In this document: positions 35,654 to 45,011 of the stretch, one piece after another
How the letters are laid out: each line of letters begins with the position of its first letter
Numbering within the stretch: the first letter of the stretch is position 1
Source: Desulfovibrio inopinatus DSM 10711
GTDB taxonomy: Bacteria; Desulfobacterota; Desulfovibrionia; Desulfovibrionales; Desulfovibrionaceae
Length of the DNA stretch: 64,000 nucleotides
Assembly: GCF_000429305.1 (NCBI RefSeq)
Contig: NZ_AUBP01000005.1
Span: 62,001-126,000 of the forward strand
Reading direction: 5' to 3'
Made by a program: the position numbers and the translations under genes
Notes under the pieces: generated by a model
Database searches by the model: none
Told to the model about the DNA's origin: nothing
The model's input: only the letters and a program-made list of their open reading frames with translations

Positions 35654-36217
35654 TCATGGCAAATTCGTCCTGTAGTCGACGACCGGCTTTTCATTTTCAT
35701 GCGTGCCTTTCGGAGACTTCTCCGCCACTCCGGCATGCGCATAAAAATCATAGTGGGGATGTTTGCCCCCTGTCCCTTTGAGGAGATCTTCTTTCTCTGC
35801 CACCAAGTTGAGCATGTCTGTTGCTGAAAATTCAAAATTCGGCGTCAATTGAATCGCCAACGTCGGACACGCTTCTTCACAAAAGCCGCAATAAATGCAG
35901 CGTCCGAAATCAATACGAAACCAGGCGGCGTATCGTCGGCCGTCATCTCGTGTTGCCGATTCCATAGAAATGCAGCTTACCGGACAGGCTGCCGAGCAAA
36001 GATAACAGGCCACGCATCGTTCATCCCCATCCGGAGAACGTGTCAGAATAATGCGGGCACGTGACCGGGCCGGTAATATTCGTTTTTCTTCGGGATATTG
36101 TTCCGTTATTGGGCGGGTGAATGTCGCTTGCGCCGTTTTCACATACCCGGCAAGCAATCCACGCCCTCCATCAAGCACGGCGGTTGCTGCTTCATACAGG
36201 CTTTTTTTCATATCCAT
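35654..36217 (-). CDS. nuoI: NADH-quinone oxidoreductase subunit NuoI
   Basis: The 2x[4Fe-4S] peripheral subunit that carries electrons from the NADH arm to cluster N2. About 187 residues, with CVACYLCSAACPVSCI near 68 and CIYCGFCEEACPTLAI near 107 each binding one cluster. ATG at 36217 has GGGAGAG upstream; the GTG just before it is an alternative. Its tail (after 150) is more basic and longer than in many species. Confidence 0.95.
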   Translation of the reverse strand: MDMKKSLYEAATAVLDGGRGLLAGYVKTAQATFTRPITEQYPEEKRILPARSRARIILTRSPDGDERCVACYLCSAACPVSCISMESATRDDGRRYAAWFRIDFGRCIYCGFCEEACPTLAIQLTPNFEFSATDMLNLVAEKEDLLKGTGGKHPHYDFYAHAGVAEKSPKGTHENEKPVVDYRTNLP

Positions 36218-36244
36218 CACGTTCTCTCCCTCTGTGCACCGTTT

Positions 36245-37243
36245 TTATGATCCCATGGCCACAAGAACGATTCCCGTGAACACAATATTAACGAGTGCAA
36301 GCGGCACAAGCACTTTCCAACAGAAATGCATGAGTTGATCATAGCGAAAACGAGGGAGTGTCCCTCGAGTCCAAATCAACAAAATAGGGACAATCATAAT
36401 TTTGATGAACAACCAGACCGGACCGGGGAGCAACGGGCCGCGCCATCCACCGAGAAAAAAGACCGCAACCAAGGCGCCAAGAAGGATCATGTTGACATAT
36501 TCACCCAAAAAAAACAGAGCGAAACGCATCCCGCTGTACTCTGTGTGAAATCCGGCTTGGAGTTCATTCTCGGCTTCGGGTAAATCAAAGGGAATCCGTT
36601 TGGACTCGGCCAGAGCACTGATAAAAAAGATAATGAAGGCAAGAGGTTGTACAAGGATAAATGGATACGAGGCCTGTGCATTCACAATATCGACGAGGCT
36701 CAACGAGCCGCTCAACATGATGATGGGCACCAGTGATAATGACAACGGTAACTCATAGCTGATCATTTGCGCTGCACCGCGCACCGCTCCCAGCAAAGAA
36801 AATTTGTTATTGGACGCCCATCCCCCAAGGGCCACGCCGTACACCCCGATAGACGACAGGGCCAAAATGACCAGCAATCCCACATCAAGATTACTCACGA
36901 CGAAGGGAAGTGTATGGCCGAATATGGTGATGTCTCCGCCCAAGGGAATGAAGGCGAAGCCAATAAATGTCACCAAGGCCATCATCGCTGGAGCAATAAG
37001 AAAAATGAAACGCTCAGCGCCGTCCGGAACCAAATCTTCTTTGAGCAACAGTTTGACGCCGTCGGCCAAGGGTTGCAGCAGGCCAAAGGGACCGACACGA
37101 TTGGGGCCATACCGCAGTTGCATACGACCAAGAAGCTTACGCTCAAGAAGCACGAGGTATGCGGCCAGCGTCAAGACCACAAACAGGACAAGGGCAATCA
37201 AGACAATCGTATACCCTGCGCCAAGCAGGAAATCCACGGACAT
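36245..37243 (-). CDS. nuoH: NADH-quinone oxidoreductase subunit NuoH
   Basis: The membrane subunit that lines the quinone chamber, 332 residues. It shows LLERKLLGRMQLRYGPNRVGP near residue 34, LPLSLSLVPIIMLSG, and the acidic loop KRIPFDLPEAENELQAGFHTEYSG near 210, which is the family hallmark. The ATG at 37243 shares its A with the nuoG stop (TAATG). A longer version starting at 37264 inside nuoG is possible but less likely. Confidence 0.95.
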   Translation of the reverse strand: MSVDFLLGAGYTIVLIALVLFVVLTLAAYLVLLERKLLGRMQLRYGPNRVGPFGLLQPLADGVKLLLKEDLVPDGAERFIFLIAPAMMALVTFIGFAFIPLGGDITIFGHTLPFVVSNLDVGLLVILALSSIGVYGVALGGWASNNKFSLLGAVRGAAQMISYELPLSLSLVPIIMLSGSLSLVDIVNAQASYPFILVQPLAFIIFFISALAESKRIPFDLPEAENELQAGFHTEYSGMRFALFFLGEYVNMILLGALVAVFFLGGWRGPLLPGPVWLFIKIMIVPILLIWTRGTLPRFRYDQLMHFCWKVLVPLALVNIVFTGIVLVAMGS

Positions 37244-39783
37244 TATCGTTGTTTCCATGGACACTCCTCCCCGGTTTCAATGGGGTCGTATTCAACCCGC
37301 CCGGCGTTCTCGTTCTCACGTTCCTTCCACACCTGATGCTCAATACCGCTATCCGGTATGCGGCCGGCCACCAATGTACACAAGCCTTCGGGACGTCGTA
37401 GTACCAACGTATTTTCGGCCATATCATTCCGCACATGCAACACCGCGCGTACAAGTCCATCAGCAAGAGACATAACAATGATATCGTCTTGAATAAAACC
37501 GCGTTTTGCCGCTTCGTTCTCATGCATGAAGGCTTCCGGCCCGGCAGCCAATCCAGGAACAAGACGACCGTACGCCGACAATTCTTCCGTGCCGAAGACA
37601 GTTTCCACGGCAAGCACATCAAGGGTCGCTGGTCCGATAATACACGGAGGGCACACCACGGCGCCGATGCGCGGTCCGTCTTTCATCGCCGGGACAAGAC
37701 GCATTCCCCAATCCGAAGACTGTGGCGGTGTATCCGGTACAATGGGAAATACATTTTTTATCACATCCCACCCTGATGTAATGCAGGGAGATTGCGGTAC
37801 CAAAGCATTTTCAATCTGCGCAAACACCTGCCATAATGGTCTGGGATCACCGCCTGGAATATGGGAAGAAAACGTGCGTGGAGGATGACTACCTGCCCCA
37901 TCTTGTCGCACCGGAAGCCCACCGGCATAAACCGGTGTTGAGTATTGCAACCGCCCTTCTTGGTTGACGAATCCGCCGCCAGCTTCAAAAACATTTTGTG
38001 TGGGGATAAACACATGTGCCATTTCGCTCGTGTCTGACGGCACATGATCCAAGACAATGCATGTTTCGAGCTTCTCCAAAATCTTTCGTGTTCGTTCACG
38101 GTTGATAGAACAGGAAAAGATATCTGCTTCGGCGCATATCAACCCAGTGACATCGCCGGATTCAATGGCATGAAGCAATTCCTCAGCACTTCGTCCCGCT
38201 GTCGTGTCAAGCAATGCCGCGCCAAAAGCGTTAGGTCCAGGGAGTATGGTAAAAAGTCGAGCATCTTTGCCACGTTCTCGCCACAATCGAACAAGTCCCG
38301 CAAAAACACCGGGAAAACCGGCCGATGCCAGCCGTGTTCCTGAAACCACGCAAGGACGCCGAGCCTGTGAAAGTTTTTTCGCAACGACATCGCACACCGT
38401 GGCGTCCAATTCTTTGGGGAACGCATCGGGCAACTGATCCCAGAACTCATAAAACCCGCTGTCTTTTTCGGGCGCGGCAAACGTATGACGAGTTATCGCT
38501 CCCAAAACCCCAATAGACTGAGCGCGTGACGCAGGAATATGTGTGCAGGAACATGGCAACTCCACTGGACGTGGATCAACGACAATGACATCGGCTCCTC
38601 TGCGCGCAGCTTGCCGCAATGCTAACGCCAACATCGGTGCTTCGCCCAAGGCGTCGGCCAAAACGACAATAATCAGATCACTGTCTCGGATATCCTTTTG
38701 ACTGCATACGATTTCTTCATCCAATTCCGCGACGATCTCTCGAACGATCTCCCGTTCATATTGCCCGGAAAAAAATGATGGCGCAGGGAACTCGGCATGA
38801 TGTGCCAGGTGAACTGCCATGGCCTGACTTTCAAGACTGGCTCGCGCGGATGTATATATCGCGAGTGCGTTTGTCTTTTTGTATTGCTCAAGTCGCGCAG
38901 CAGCGGCAAGAATGGCATCGTCCATGCTGGCGGGCTGACCATCAATCTGTGCCTGACGAGGCCTTTTCGGCAGGTTAGCATATTCGAAACCATACCGACC
39001 ACGGTCACAGATAAAATAGTCATTTGTTTCCGGATTTTTGCGCGCTTCAATCCGAACAACATCCCGATATCGTACGCCGGTAGTAATAGAGCAGCCCAAG
39101 GAACAGTGGAGACAAATCCCTGCACCGCGTTGCAGATCCCATCGTCGCGCCCGATACCGTGAAGGTTTATCCGTCAACGTCCCGGTTGGGCACACATCGA
39201 TAAGATTGCCAGCAAAGGGGCTCTCCAGACGTCCGGGAGAAAACCGTCCGAAGTACACTCGTTGGGCCATCCCAAAGACACCATAATCTTCGTATCCGGC
39301 ATATTCACGGTAATAGCGCACACACCGATAACAATGAATACATCGATTCATTTCATGTTGAACAAGCGGGCCAAGATGCTGATCGGCATACGTTCGTTTA
39401 GGCCCCCAATAACGCCGACTCCCATGCCCACCCGCAACGGTCATATCTTGCAAGAGACAATGCCCGCCCTCGTCGCACACGGGGCAATCATGAGGATGAT
39501 TGACCATGAGCCACTCGATGACGGCCGATCGAAACGCCACCGCTTCGGGATGATTCGTTGCAACGACCATCTCGTCTTTGGCTTCGACCATGCAGCTCAT
39601 CCGCAACCCTTTCACCGGCCCATCCACAAACATAACCGCGCACAATCGGCAGGCACCCACGTTGCCCAAGGCTTCGTGGTAACAAAAACGGGGAATCATG
39701 ATGCCGAGCTGTTCAGCCGCATCAATGACTAAGGTGCCTTTTTCCACCTCGATTTCACGACCATCTATAATCAATTTGGGCAT
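37243..39783 (-). CDS. nuoG: NADH-quinone oxidoreductase subunit NuoG
   Basis: The largest iron-sulfur subunit, 846 residues from the ATG at 39783, which has GAGGTG upstream; an open frame to 39912 overlaps nuoF and is not used. The N terminus binds a [2Fe-2S] (C34, then GACRLC near 44) and two [4Fe-4S] clusters (HDCPVCDEGGHC near 97, MNRCIHCYRC near 142). CLHCSLGC near 224 is the extra N7-type site. The rest is a molybdopterin-oxidoreductase-like fold that binds no molybdenum in complex I. Confidence 0.94.
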   Translation of the reverse strand: MPKLIIDGREIEVEKGTLVIDAAEQLGIMIPRFCYHEALGNVGACRLCAVMFVDGPVKGLRMSCMVEAKDEMVVATNHPEAVAFRSAVIEWLMVNHPHDCPVCDEGGHCLLQDMTVAGGHGSRRYWGPKRTYADQHLGPLVQHEMNRCIHCYRCVRYYREYAGYEDYGVFGMAQRVYFGRFSPGRLESPFAGNLIDVCPTGTLTDKPSRYRARRWDLQRGAGICLHCSLGCSITTGVRYRDVVRIEARKNPETNDYFICDRGRYGFEYANLPKRPRQAQIDGQPASMDDAILAAAARLEQYKKTNALAIYTSARASLESQAMAVHLAHHAEFPAPSFFSGQYEREIVREIVAELDEEIVCSQKDIRDSDLIIVVLADALGEAPMLALALRQAARRGADVIVVDPRPVELPCSCTHIPASRAQSIGVLGAITRHTFAAPEKDSGFYEFWDQLPDAFPKELDATVCDVVAKKLSQARRPCVVSGTRLASAGFPGVFAGLVRLWRERGKDARLFTILPGPNAFGAALLDTTAGRSAEELLHAIESGDVTGLICAEADIFSCSINRERTRKILEKLETCIVLDHVPSDTSEMAHVFIPTQNVFEAGGGFVNQEGRLQYSTPVYAGGLPVRQDGAGSHPPRTFSSHIPGGDPRPLWQVFAQIENALVPQSPCITSGWDVIKNVFPIVPDTPPQSSDWGMRLVPAMKDGPRIGAVVCPPCIIGPATLDVLAVETVFGTEELSAYGRLVPGLAAGPEAFMHENEAAKRGFIQDDIIVMSLADGLVRAVLHVRNDMAENTLVLRRPEGLCTLVAGRIPDSGIEHQVWKERENENAGRVEYDPIETGEECPWKQR

Positions 39784-39817
39784 GACACACCTCGGGCCAC
39801 TGCCCACGCAACACGAT

Positions 39818-41149
39818 TCATGGGCCTCTCCGTTCGGTTTTAACCGACCTGTCATTCCAGGCGCCGGGTTTCGGGAAGCTTCCGTCGCGCGTAAAAGGAC
39901 ACCCTTTGCCATTCAGATGATCACGGACTTCATCGGAAAATTCGTCGAGAAGTCCCAACACTGGGGCTGCCGCCCCTTCAGCCAGGCCACAATACGCATG
40001 TCGCATCTGGGCCGCCATGATACGGAGTGTTTGCATATCGTCAGGTGTTGCCTGACCCGATTCGATTTTTTTGAGCACTTGCAACATAAGCGGCAGGCCC
40101 TCACGGCACGGGGTACACCAACCGCACGATTCGCGAGCGAAATATGAAAGAATATTGATTGTGGCCTGAACGAGGCAGGTTTTCTTATCAAACACGATAA
40201 TGGATCCCGTCCCCAAACGTTGCCCTGCGCCTTTCATGGATTCAAAATCAAGAGGAAGCGAAAGATGGTTGCCGCGCAGGAACCCCGTCGATGCGCCACC
40301 AGGAAGACAAGCTTTAAATTCAGCACCGTGAAGCATGCCCCCAGCTTGCTCAAATATGATCTCTCCCAAGGTTGTTCCCATGGGCATCTCAATACAGCCC
40401 GGTTTTGCGACCTTGCCGCTGACACAGTAAAGCTTCGTGCCATCTCCCCCTGGTGTTGCGGCCAGTTCCTTGAACCACTCGACGCCATTGCGCACAATAT
40501 GAGGCACAAACGCAAGTGTTTCCACATTATTAACAACAGTCGGTTGCCCCCACAGACCACTTGCTATCATGTGGCTTGTCTTGTCCGGATTGGGTCGACG
40601 TCCCATAATAGCGTTGGCTTGGGCTGTGGCTTCACCGCATATATACCGGCCGGCACTGCGGTGCACGATAATGTCGAAGGAGAAATCACTGCCTAAAATA
40701 TTCTTTCCCAAATACCCGGCATCTCGCGCTTCTTGCAATGATGTTTCGAGTAAGACCGCGTCCGCTTCGTAGGAAGGCCGGATAAAAAAGACCCCTTCCT
40801 GGGCCTGGATCGCGTATCCCGTCAAGATGACACCTTCGATAACAAGATGCGGGTCGGTATTGACGAGGATACGATCTTTAAACGTGCCGGGTTCCATCTC
40901 ATCCGTATTGAGTTGGATGTACCGCGGATGCGGGGCATCGTCTTTGAGAAAAGACCACTTGCGTCCAGTGGGAAACCCGGCGCCACCTCGACCACGCAAG
41001 CCTGAATCAAGCACCATGGTGATGAGTTCTTTGGGCGCAAGTGAGTTTAATGCACGTTTGAGCCCTTCGTACCCGCCACTGGCGCGATACTCTTCCAGTG
41101 TAGCGGCTCTCCCGGGTTTCTGATTCTTTAATAATACGAGCTCAGGCAT
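39818..41149 (-). CDS. nuoF: NADH-quinone oxidoreductase subunit NuoF
   Basis: The NADH and FMN-binding subunit, 443 residues. GLRGRGGAGFPTGRKWSFLK near 49 is the NADH/FMN loop, NTDEMEPGTFKDR near 80 the FMN site, and ESCGWCTPCREG near 343 plus a later Cys bind the N3 [4Fe-4S]. Its presence with NuoE and NuoG shows that the complex can use NADH directly, unlike the 11-subunit ferredoxin- or F420-linked forms. It starts 4 bases after nuoE. Confidence 0.96.
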   Translation of the reverse strand: MPELVLLKNQKPGRAATLEEYRASGGYEGLKRALNSLAPKELITMVLDSGLRGRGGAGFPTGRKWSFLKDDAPHPRYIQLNTDEMEPGTFKDRILVNTDPHLVIEGVILTGYAIQAQEGVFFIRPSYEADAVLLETSLQEARDAGYLGKNILGSDFSFDIIVHRSAGRYICGEATAQANAIMGRRPNPDKTSHMIASGLWGQPTVVNNVETLAFVPHIVRNGVEWFKELAATPGGDGTKLYCVSGKVAKPGCIEMPMGTTLGEIIFEQAGGMLHGAEFKACLPGGASTGFLRGNHLSLPLDFESMKGAGQRLGTGSIIVFDKKTCLVQATINILSYFARESCGWCTPCREGLPLMLQVLKKIESGQATPDDMQTLRIMAAQMRHAYCGLAEGAAAPVLGLLDEFSDEVRDHLNGKGCPFTRDGSFPKPGAWNDRSVKTERRGP

Positions 41150-41152
41150 AGG

Positions 41153-41653
41153 CTACCTGCACATGGCCATGGGGTCGTCTTCGGCCTTTTCACGCAGTTC
41201 TTGCAAAATTGCATCGACTTTTTCCGGGGTCAGGGGGCCGTAAAATTTTCCATTAATAAGTAATGCCGGTGCATTATGACAATCACCAAGGCAAGCCGTC
41301 GGTAACACTGTAAAAAGACCGTCTGGTGTTGTTTCACCTATCCCCACACCAAGCCTGTCGCAGAGATGACCAAAAATATTTTTTTCGTGGTGCATCCAGC
41401 ATACGACACCGTCACAGACATGAATGACATATCGCCCAACAGACTGCCGATAGATAAAATCGTAAAATGTCGCCAGTTCTTCGACTTCAACCGGTGTGAC
41501 ACCCGTTAAACGCGCCGTGTGACGTACTGCCGAATCGGTCAGATAGCCAAAATGATTTTGCAGTACATACATCACGTCAACGATCTTTTCGCGGGAGAAC
41601 TCTGCCGCAGCAACCATATCTTGCAGTCGTTGTTCCAGATCTTCAGGCAGCAT
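41153..41653 (-). CDS. nuoE: NADH-quinone oxidoreductase subunit NuoE
   Basis: The thioredoxin-fold [2Fe-2S] subunit, 166 residues. The four ligands are in CDGVVC near residue 80 and CLGDC near 121, with GYLTDSAVRHTARLTGV near 36 as the helical start. It is separated from the NuoBCD gene by 124 bases, the largest gap in the operon, with no clear terminator. Confidence 0.94.
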   Translation of the reverse strand: MLPEDLEQRLQDMVAAAEFSREKIVDVMYVLQNHFGYLTDSAVRHTARLTGVTPVEVEELATFYDFIYRQSVGRYVIHVCDGVVCWMHHEKNIFGHLCDRLGVGIGETTPDGLFTVLPTACLGDCHNAPALLINGKFYGPLTPEKVDAILQELREKAEDDPMAMCR

Positions 41654-41777
41654 GCTTTTTCATCCTCAACAAACCGTTTGCAATCACGAGAGGAAATGCA
41701 TCACAAAACCAATGCATAGTTTTTAACGTGTATATGTCTTCCATAGGTACAACACGGGATTGACGCTCTCCCAGCAA

Positions 41778-44183
41778 TTACCTGTCGATATCGGCTAAAA
41801 TGTAGTCCAAAGAACCAATAATGGCGATGAAGTCGGCGACACTGTGTCCTTTCACCAGCATCGGCAATGCCTGCACATTGGCATATCCGGGGGAACGCAT
41901 GTGCAAACGATACGGCATGTCGAGTCCATCACTAACGATATAAAAGCCCTGCTCACCGCGTGCGACTTCCGTAGCAACGTAGGCTTCGCCCGGTGGAATT
42001 TTCGGCCCTCTGGTTGCATTGATAAAATGATGAATAAGGCTCTCAATATCATGCAAGGTCTCGTCTTTATTAGGCAGGCTGTATCGATAATCTGCCGCTT
42101 TCACCCTGCCCCCAGGCATGAGTCGCGCTGCTTGTTCAATAATACGAAGACTCTGCCGCATTTCTTCCATACGGACTTCATACCGAGCAAGACAATCTCC
42201 AGCATCACGCGTAGGAACTTCAAAATCAAAATGTTCGTATCCGGAATACGGCGCGACTTTGCGTAAATCCCAGGCAACGCCACTTGCTCGCAAGTTCGGA
42301 CCGGTAATCCCCCAATCAATGGCCTCATGCTGTGGAAGATAGCCGATACCCTTCACTCTCGCTTTGAAAATGGGATTTCCCGAAACTAAACTTTCATAAT
42401 GGTCAATACGTTTCCCGAAAATGCGAACAAAATCACCAACGAGATTTTTCCAGCCTTCTGGTAAATCCATAGCAAGCCCACCGACGCGAAGCCAGGCAGG
42501 ATGTAAACGCGCTCCCGTAATGGTCTCCACGATATCCATAATCATTTCACGCTCGCGAAATGCATGGAAAATCGGCGTCATCATTCCTAAATCCTGCACA
42601 AATGTGCCAAACCAGAGAAGATGGTTGGACAATCGGAAAAATTCGGCCAGCATGACTCGAATGCACTGTGCTCGATCGGGAACATCAATGCCACACAGTT
42701 TCTCTACCGCTAAAAGATACGTGAGATTGTTCGCTGTTCCGCTCAAATAATCCAGGCGGTCAGTATAGGGAATAAACTGATGCCAAGATTGATGTTCGGC
42801 GATTTTCTCTACTCCGCGATGGTGGTAGCCGATCTCGGTCACCATGTCGGTGATCTCTTCTCCGTGGAGTTCTACGACAAAACGAATCAGTCCGTGAGTA
42901 CTGTAATGATGGGGACCAATATTGAGTAAAAACTCTTCATCACCTGTCTGTTTCCCCAAGTGGTCGACAAACAACTCTGCGGCATCAACCGGTTGCAGGG
43001 CTCTGGCGTCGTCCGTAGTATAGCCAGACATCTCGGTTGCCCGATGAATTGCGTCTTTTCGAAGCGGATGTCCGTTCCACTCCTTTGGCATAATGAGTCG
43101 CGTCAGATTGGGGTGGTCAGAAAAGTGAATGCCGAACATATCCCAAACTTCCGACTCGTACCAATTCGCTGACGGCCAAATCGGCATCAACGACGGTACT
43201 TCAGGATACTCACCGTGAAGAGGAACACGGACACGAAAGCAACTGGCATCATCCAATGACGTCAGCGTATAAATCATGGTGAAGTCAGGACGCCCCTCCA
43301 GTTCACGGCGCGTCCGCTCATCGATGGCCGTCAGATCTTCCAGGCGAACAAATCGAATCGGCGCATCGTATTTGAGCCAGTGCAAAACATCGATGCATAG
43401 TGACACAGAAACCGTCACGGTGGGCATATCGACGGCATTGTCATCAATCGTAACATCACCGGGAAATCGCTGCTGGAGGGCGTGTACAAGATTGTTTTGT
43501 GCGGCTGTCAATGAAATGCGCGGTGCCGAAGGGGTCCACATATCATCACATCGACTATCAAAAAAATGCGGTGGGGTGACGTCACTTCCTCGTGCCGGTA
43601 TGCCGTTCATGCCCGGTCCTCGTGTATCTCGAAACATCGAGGCTCCATCCACCAGCACATCCTCTCCTCCGCCTTGATGTCCACCGGACAATCCAAGCAC
43701 GGGACGTATCGGACGCTCGTTGCGAGCAATACGTTCCTGCAATGTCACAAGCCCCTGCAAAAGCGCTTCTGGCCGTGGAGGACATCCCGGAACATAGACG
43801 TCCACAGGAATAATCTGATTCACCCCCTGAACCACGCTATATACATCGTACATGCCGCCCGTATTGGCGCACGAGCCCATGGAAATAACCCATTTCGGTT
43901 CGGCCATCTGCTCGTACAATCGCAAGACAACCGGTGCTATTTTTTTGAAGACTGTCCCGGAAACAATCAGGACGTCGGCTTCTCGCGGTGTTCCACGGAA
44001 AACTTCTGATCCAAAGCGGGCAATATCGTAACGAGCGGTGAATGTCGTCGCCTCTTCGACAAAACAACAGGAAAGACCAAAAAAGAACGGCCACAAGCTG
44101 TTTTTTCGACACCAATTGATTGCTATATCGGCAAGCCCCAACACTCGCCCGTCCTCTTGTATGATATCTGAGAATACTGACAT
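41778..44183 (-). CDS. nuoBCD: NADH-quinone oxidoreductase NuoBCD three-subunit fusion
   Basis: One 801-residue protein comprising three complex I subunits. Residues 1-150 are NuoB, with the N2 cluster cysteines at 39-40 (GLSCCF), 105 (SMGSCAN) and 134 (VPGCPPRPE). A Gly/Asp-rich linker covers about 155-215. NuoC follows at about 220-380, with [20 protein letters not shown] and [17 protein letters not shown]. NuoD is from about 405 to the end ([39 protein letters not shown]). The quinone-binding core is thus covalently tied. The frame is open to 44231, but the ATG at 44183 follows GGTGGAGA and avoids overlap with nuoA. No stop codon or frameshift breaks the joins. Confidence 0.95.
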   Translation of the reverse strand: MSVFSDIIQEDGRVLGLADIAINWCRKNSLWPFFFGLSCCFVEEATTFTARYDIARFGSEVFRGTPREADVLIVSGTVFKKIAPVVLRLYEQMAEPKWVISMGSCANTGGMYDVYSVVQGVNQIIPVDVYVPGCPPRPEALLQGLVTLQERIARNERPIRPVLGLSGGHQGGGEDVLVDGASMFRDTRGPGMNGIPARGSDVTPPHFFDSRCDDMWTPSAPRISLTAAQNNLVHALQQRFPGDVTIDDNAVDMPTVTVSVSLCIDVLHWLKYDAPIRFVRLEDLTAIDERTRRELEGRPDFTMIYTLTSLDDASCFRVRVPLHGEYPEVPSLMPIWPSANWYESEVWDMFGIHFSDHPNLTRLIMPKEWNGHPLRKDAIHRATEMSGYTTDDARALQPVDAAELFVDHLGKQTGDEEFLLNIGPHHYSTHGLIRFVVELHGEEITDMVTEIGYHHRGVEKIAEHQSWHQFIPYTDRLDYLSGTANNLTYLLAVEKLCGIDVPDRAQCIRVMLAEFFRLSNHLLWFGTFVQDLGMMTPIFHAFREREMIMDIVETITGARLHPAWLRVGGLAMDLPEGWKNLVGDFVRIFGKRIDHYESLVSGNPIFKARVKGIGYLPQHEAIDWGITGPNLRASGVAWDLRKVAPYSGYEHFDFEVPTRDAGDCLARYEVRMEEMRQSLRIIEQAARLMPGGRVKAADYRYSLPNKDETLHDIESLIHHFINATRGPKIPPGEAYVATEVARGEQGFYIVSDGLDMPYRLHMRSPGYANVQALPMLVKGHSVADFIAIIGSLDYILADIDR

Positions 44184-44206
44184 GGTGTCTCCACCTGGCT
44201 GACCGT

Positions 44207-44620
44207 TCATCGTTTTGGCTTGACGCCCCATTCCAGGCCTCCCTTACGCCATATCCAGAACAATCCTGCCAAAAGAACGACAATAAACACTGTCATTCGC
44301 ACGAATGCATCCACATTCTGCCTCTCAAACGAGACAGCCCAGCTGACGATGTAGACTGCTTCCACATCGAAAAGAAGAAAGAACGCAGCCACAAGATAAA
44401 ACGGCGTCGGAAAACGGAAACGAGCATGGCCAGTGGGAATGACGCCACACTCATACGGTCTGCCTTTTTCCGGACGTGGTCGTCTGGGATTGAGTAAAAC
44501 CACCAGCAACAGAATGGTTCCAATAAGTCCCAAAACAAGGAAGATGTAGACAATCAGAGTGAAGACCCCAGGGGTCCATAAAGTCAAATCCGTTGCCAAC
44601 GTGCCGGTCATCGTGTGCAT
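44207..44620 (-). CDS. nuoA: NADH-quinone oxidoreductase subunit NuoA
   Basis: Membrane subunit A, 137 residues with three helices, the first gene of the operon. Family marks are [40 protein letters not shown] split over residues 54-95, including the conserved loop Cys and the DVEAVY helix. It begins 62 bases after a candidate promoter -10 box. Confidence 0.94.
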   Translation of the reverse strand: MHTMTGTLATDLTLWTPGVFTLIVYIFLVLGLIGTILLLVVLLNPRRPRPEKGRPYECGVIPTGHARFRFPTPFYLVAAFFLLFDVEAVYIVSWAVSFERQNVDAFVRMTVFIVVLLAGLFWIWRKGGLEWGVKPKR

Positions 44621-45011
44621 AGTCGTTCCTGAGCCGATACCATAATTTAAAGGAAAAACGAACGTATGGAAGATAGTATGTAGCCTATCAAACTTATTGC
44701 GATTGTCAACGCGATTTTGGGAAATACATCGTCATCATTTCGAAACCATGTCTCTCATATAAAACAGCCATTTTAAGATGAAATTATTCCTTTCTTGACA
44801 AATGCATCCTCCCCTGAGCATATGTAAACATAGAGAAGTTAATGTGATCGCATTATGTTGATGTGTATTGCTTGTCTGAAACGAAATATACATAAGTAAG
44901 GATAAGAACTGCATTGATGGTTATGATTTTTTCCTTTTCTCTTCAGCACAAACATATGGCCCTTTACCAAGTGACGTCATTTATCGATGTAAATCCTATG
45001 AGAATTGTATA
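44621..45011. other. Divergent control region between nuo and GH15-cyd units
   Basis: No gene is supported in 391 bases. It is AT-rich and should hold the promoters of both directions. A candidate nuo promoter is listed separately. On the plus side TTGACA at 44795-44800 is a perfect -35 but no good -10 follows at 16-18 bases. No clear FNR, Rex or Fur site was recognised. Confidence 0.5.
44682..44709 (-). promoter_or_regulatory. Candidate promoter of the nuo operon
   Basis: Minus strand TTGACA (complement of 44704-44709) is followed after 16 bases by TAGGCT (complement of 44682-44687). The -35 is perfect, the -10 weak (3 of 6), which would fit an activated promoter. Confidence 0.35.

Noticed and set aside
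36767-37336. 189-residue plus-strand open frame inside nuoH
   Set aside because: His/Gln-rich antisense shadow of hydrophobic codons.
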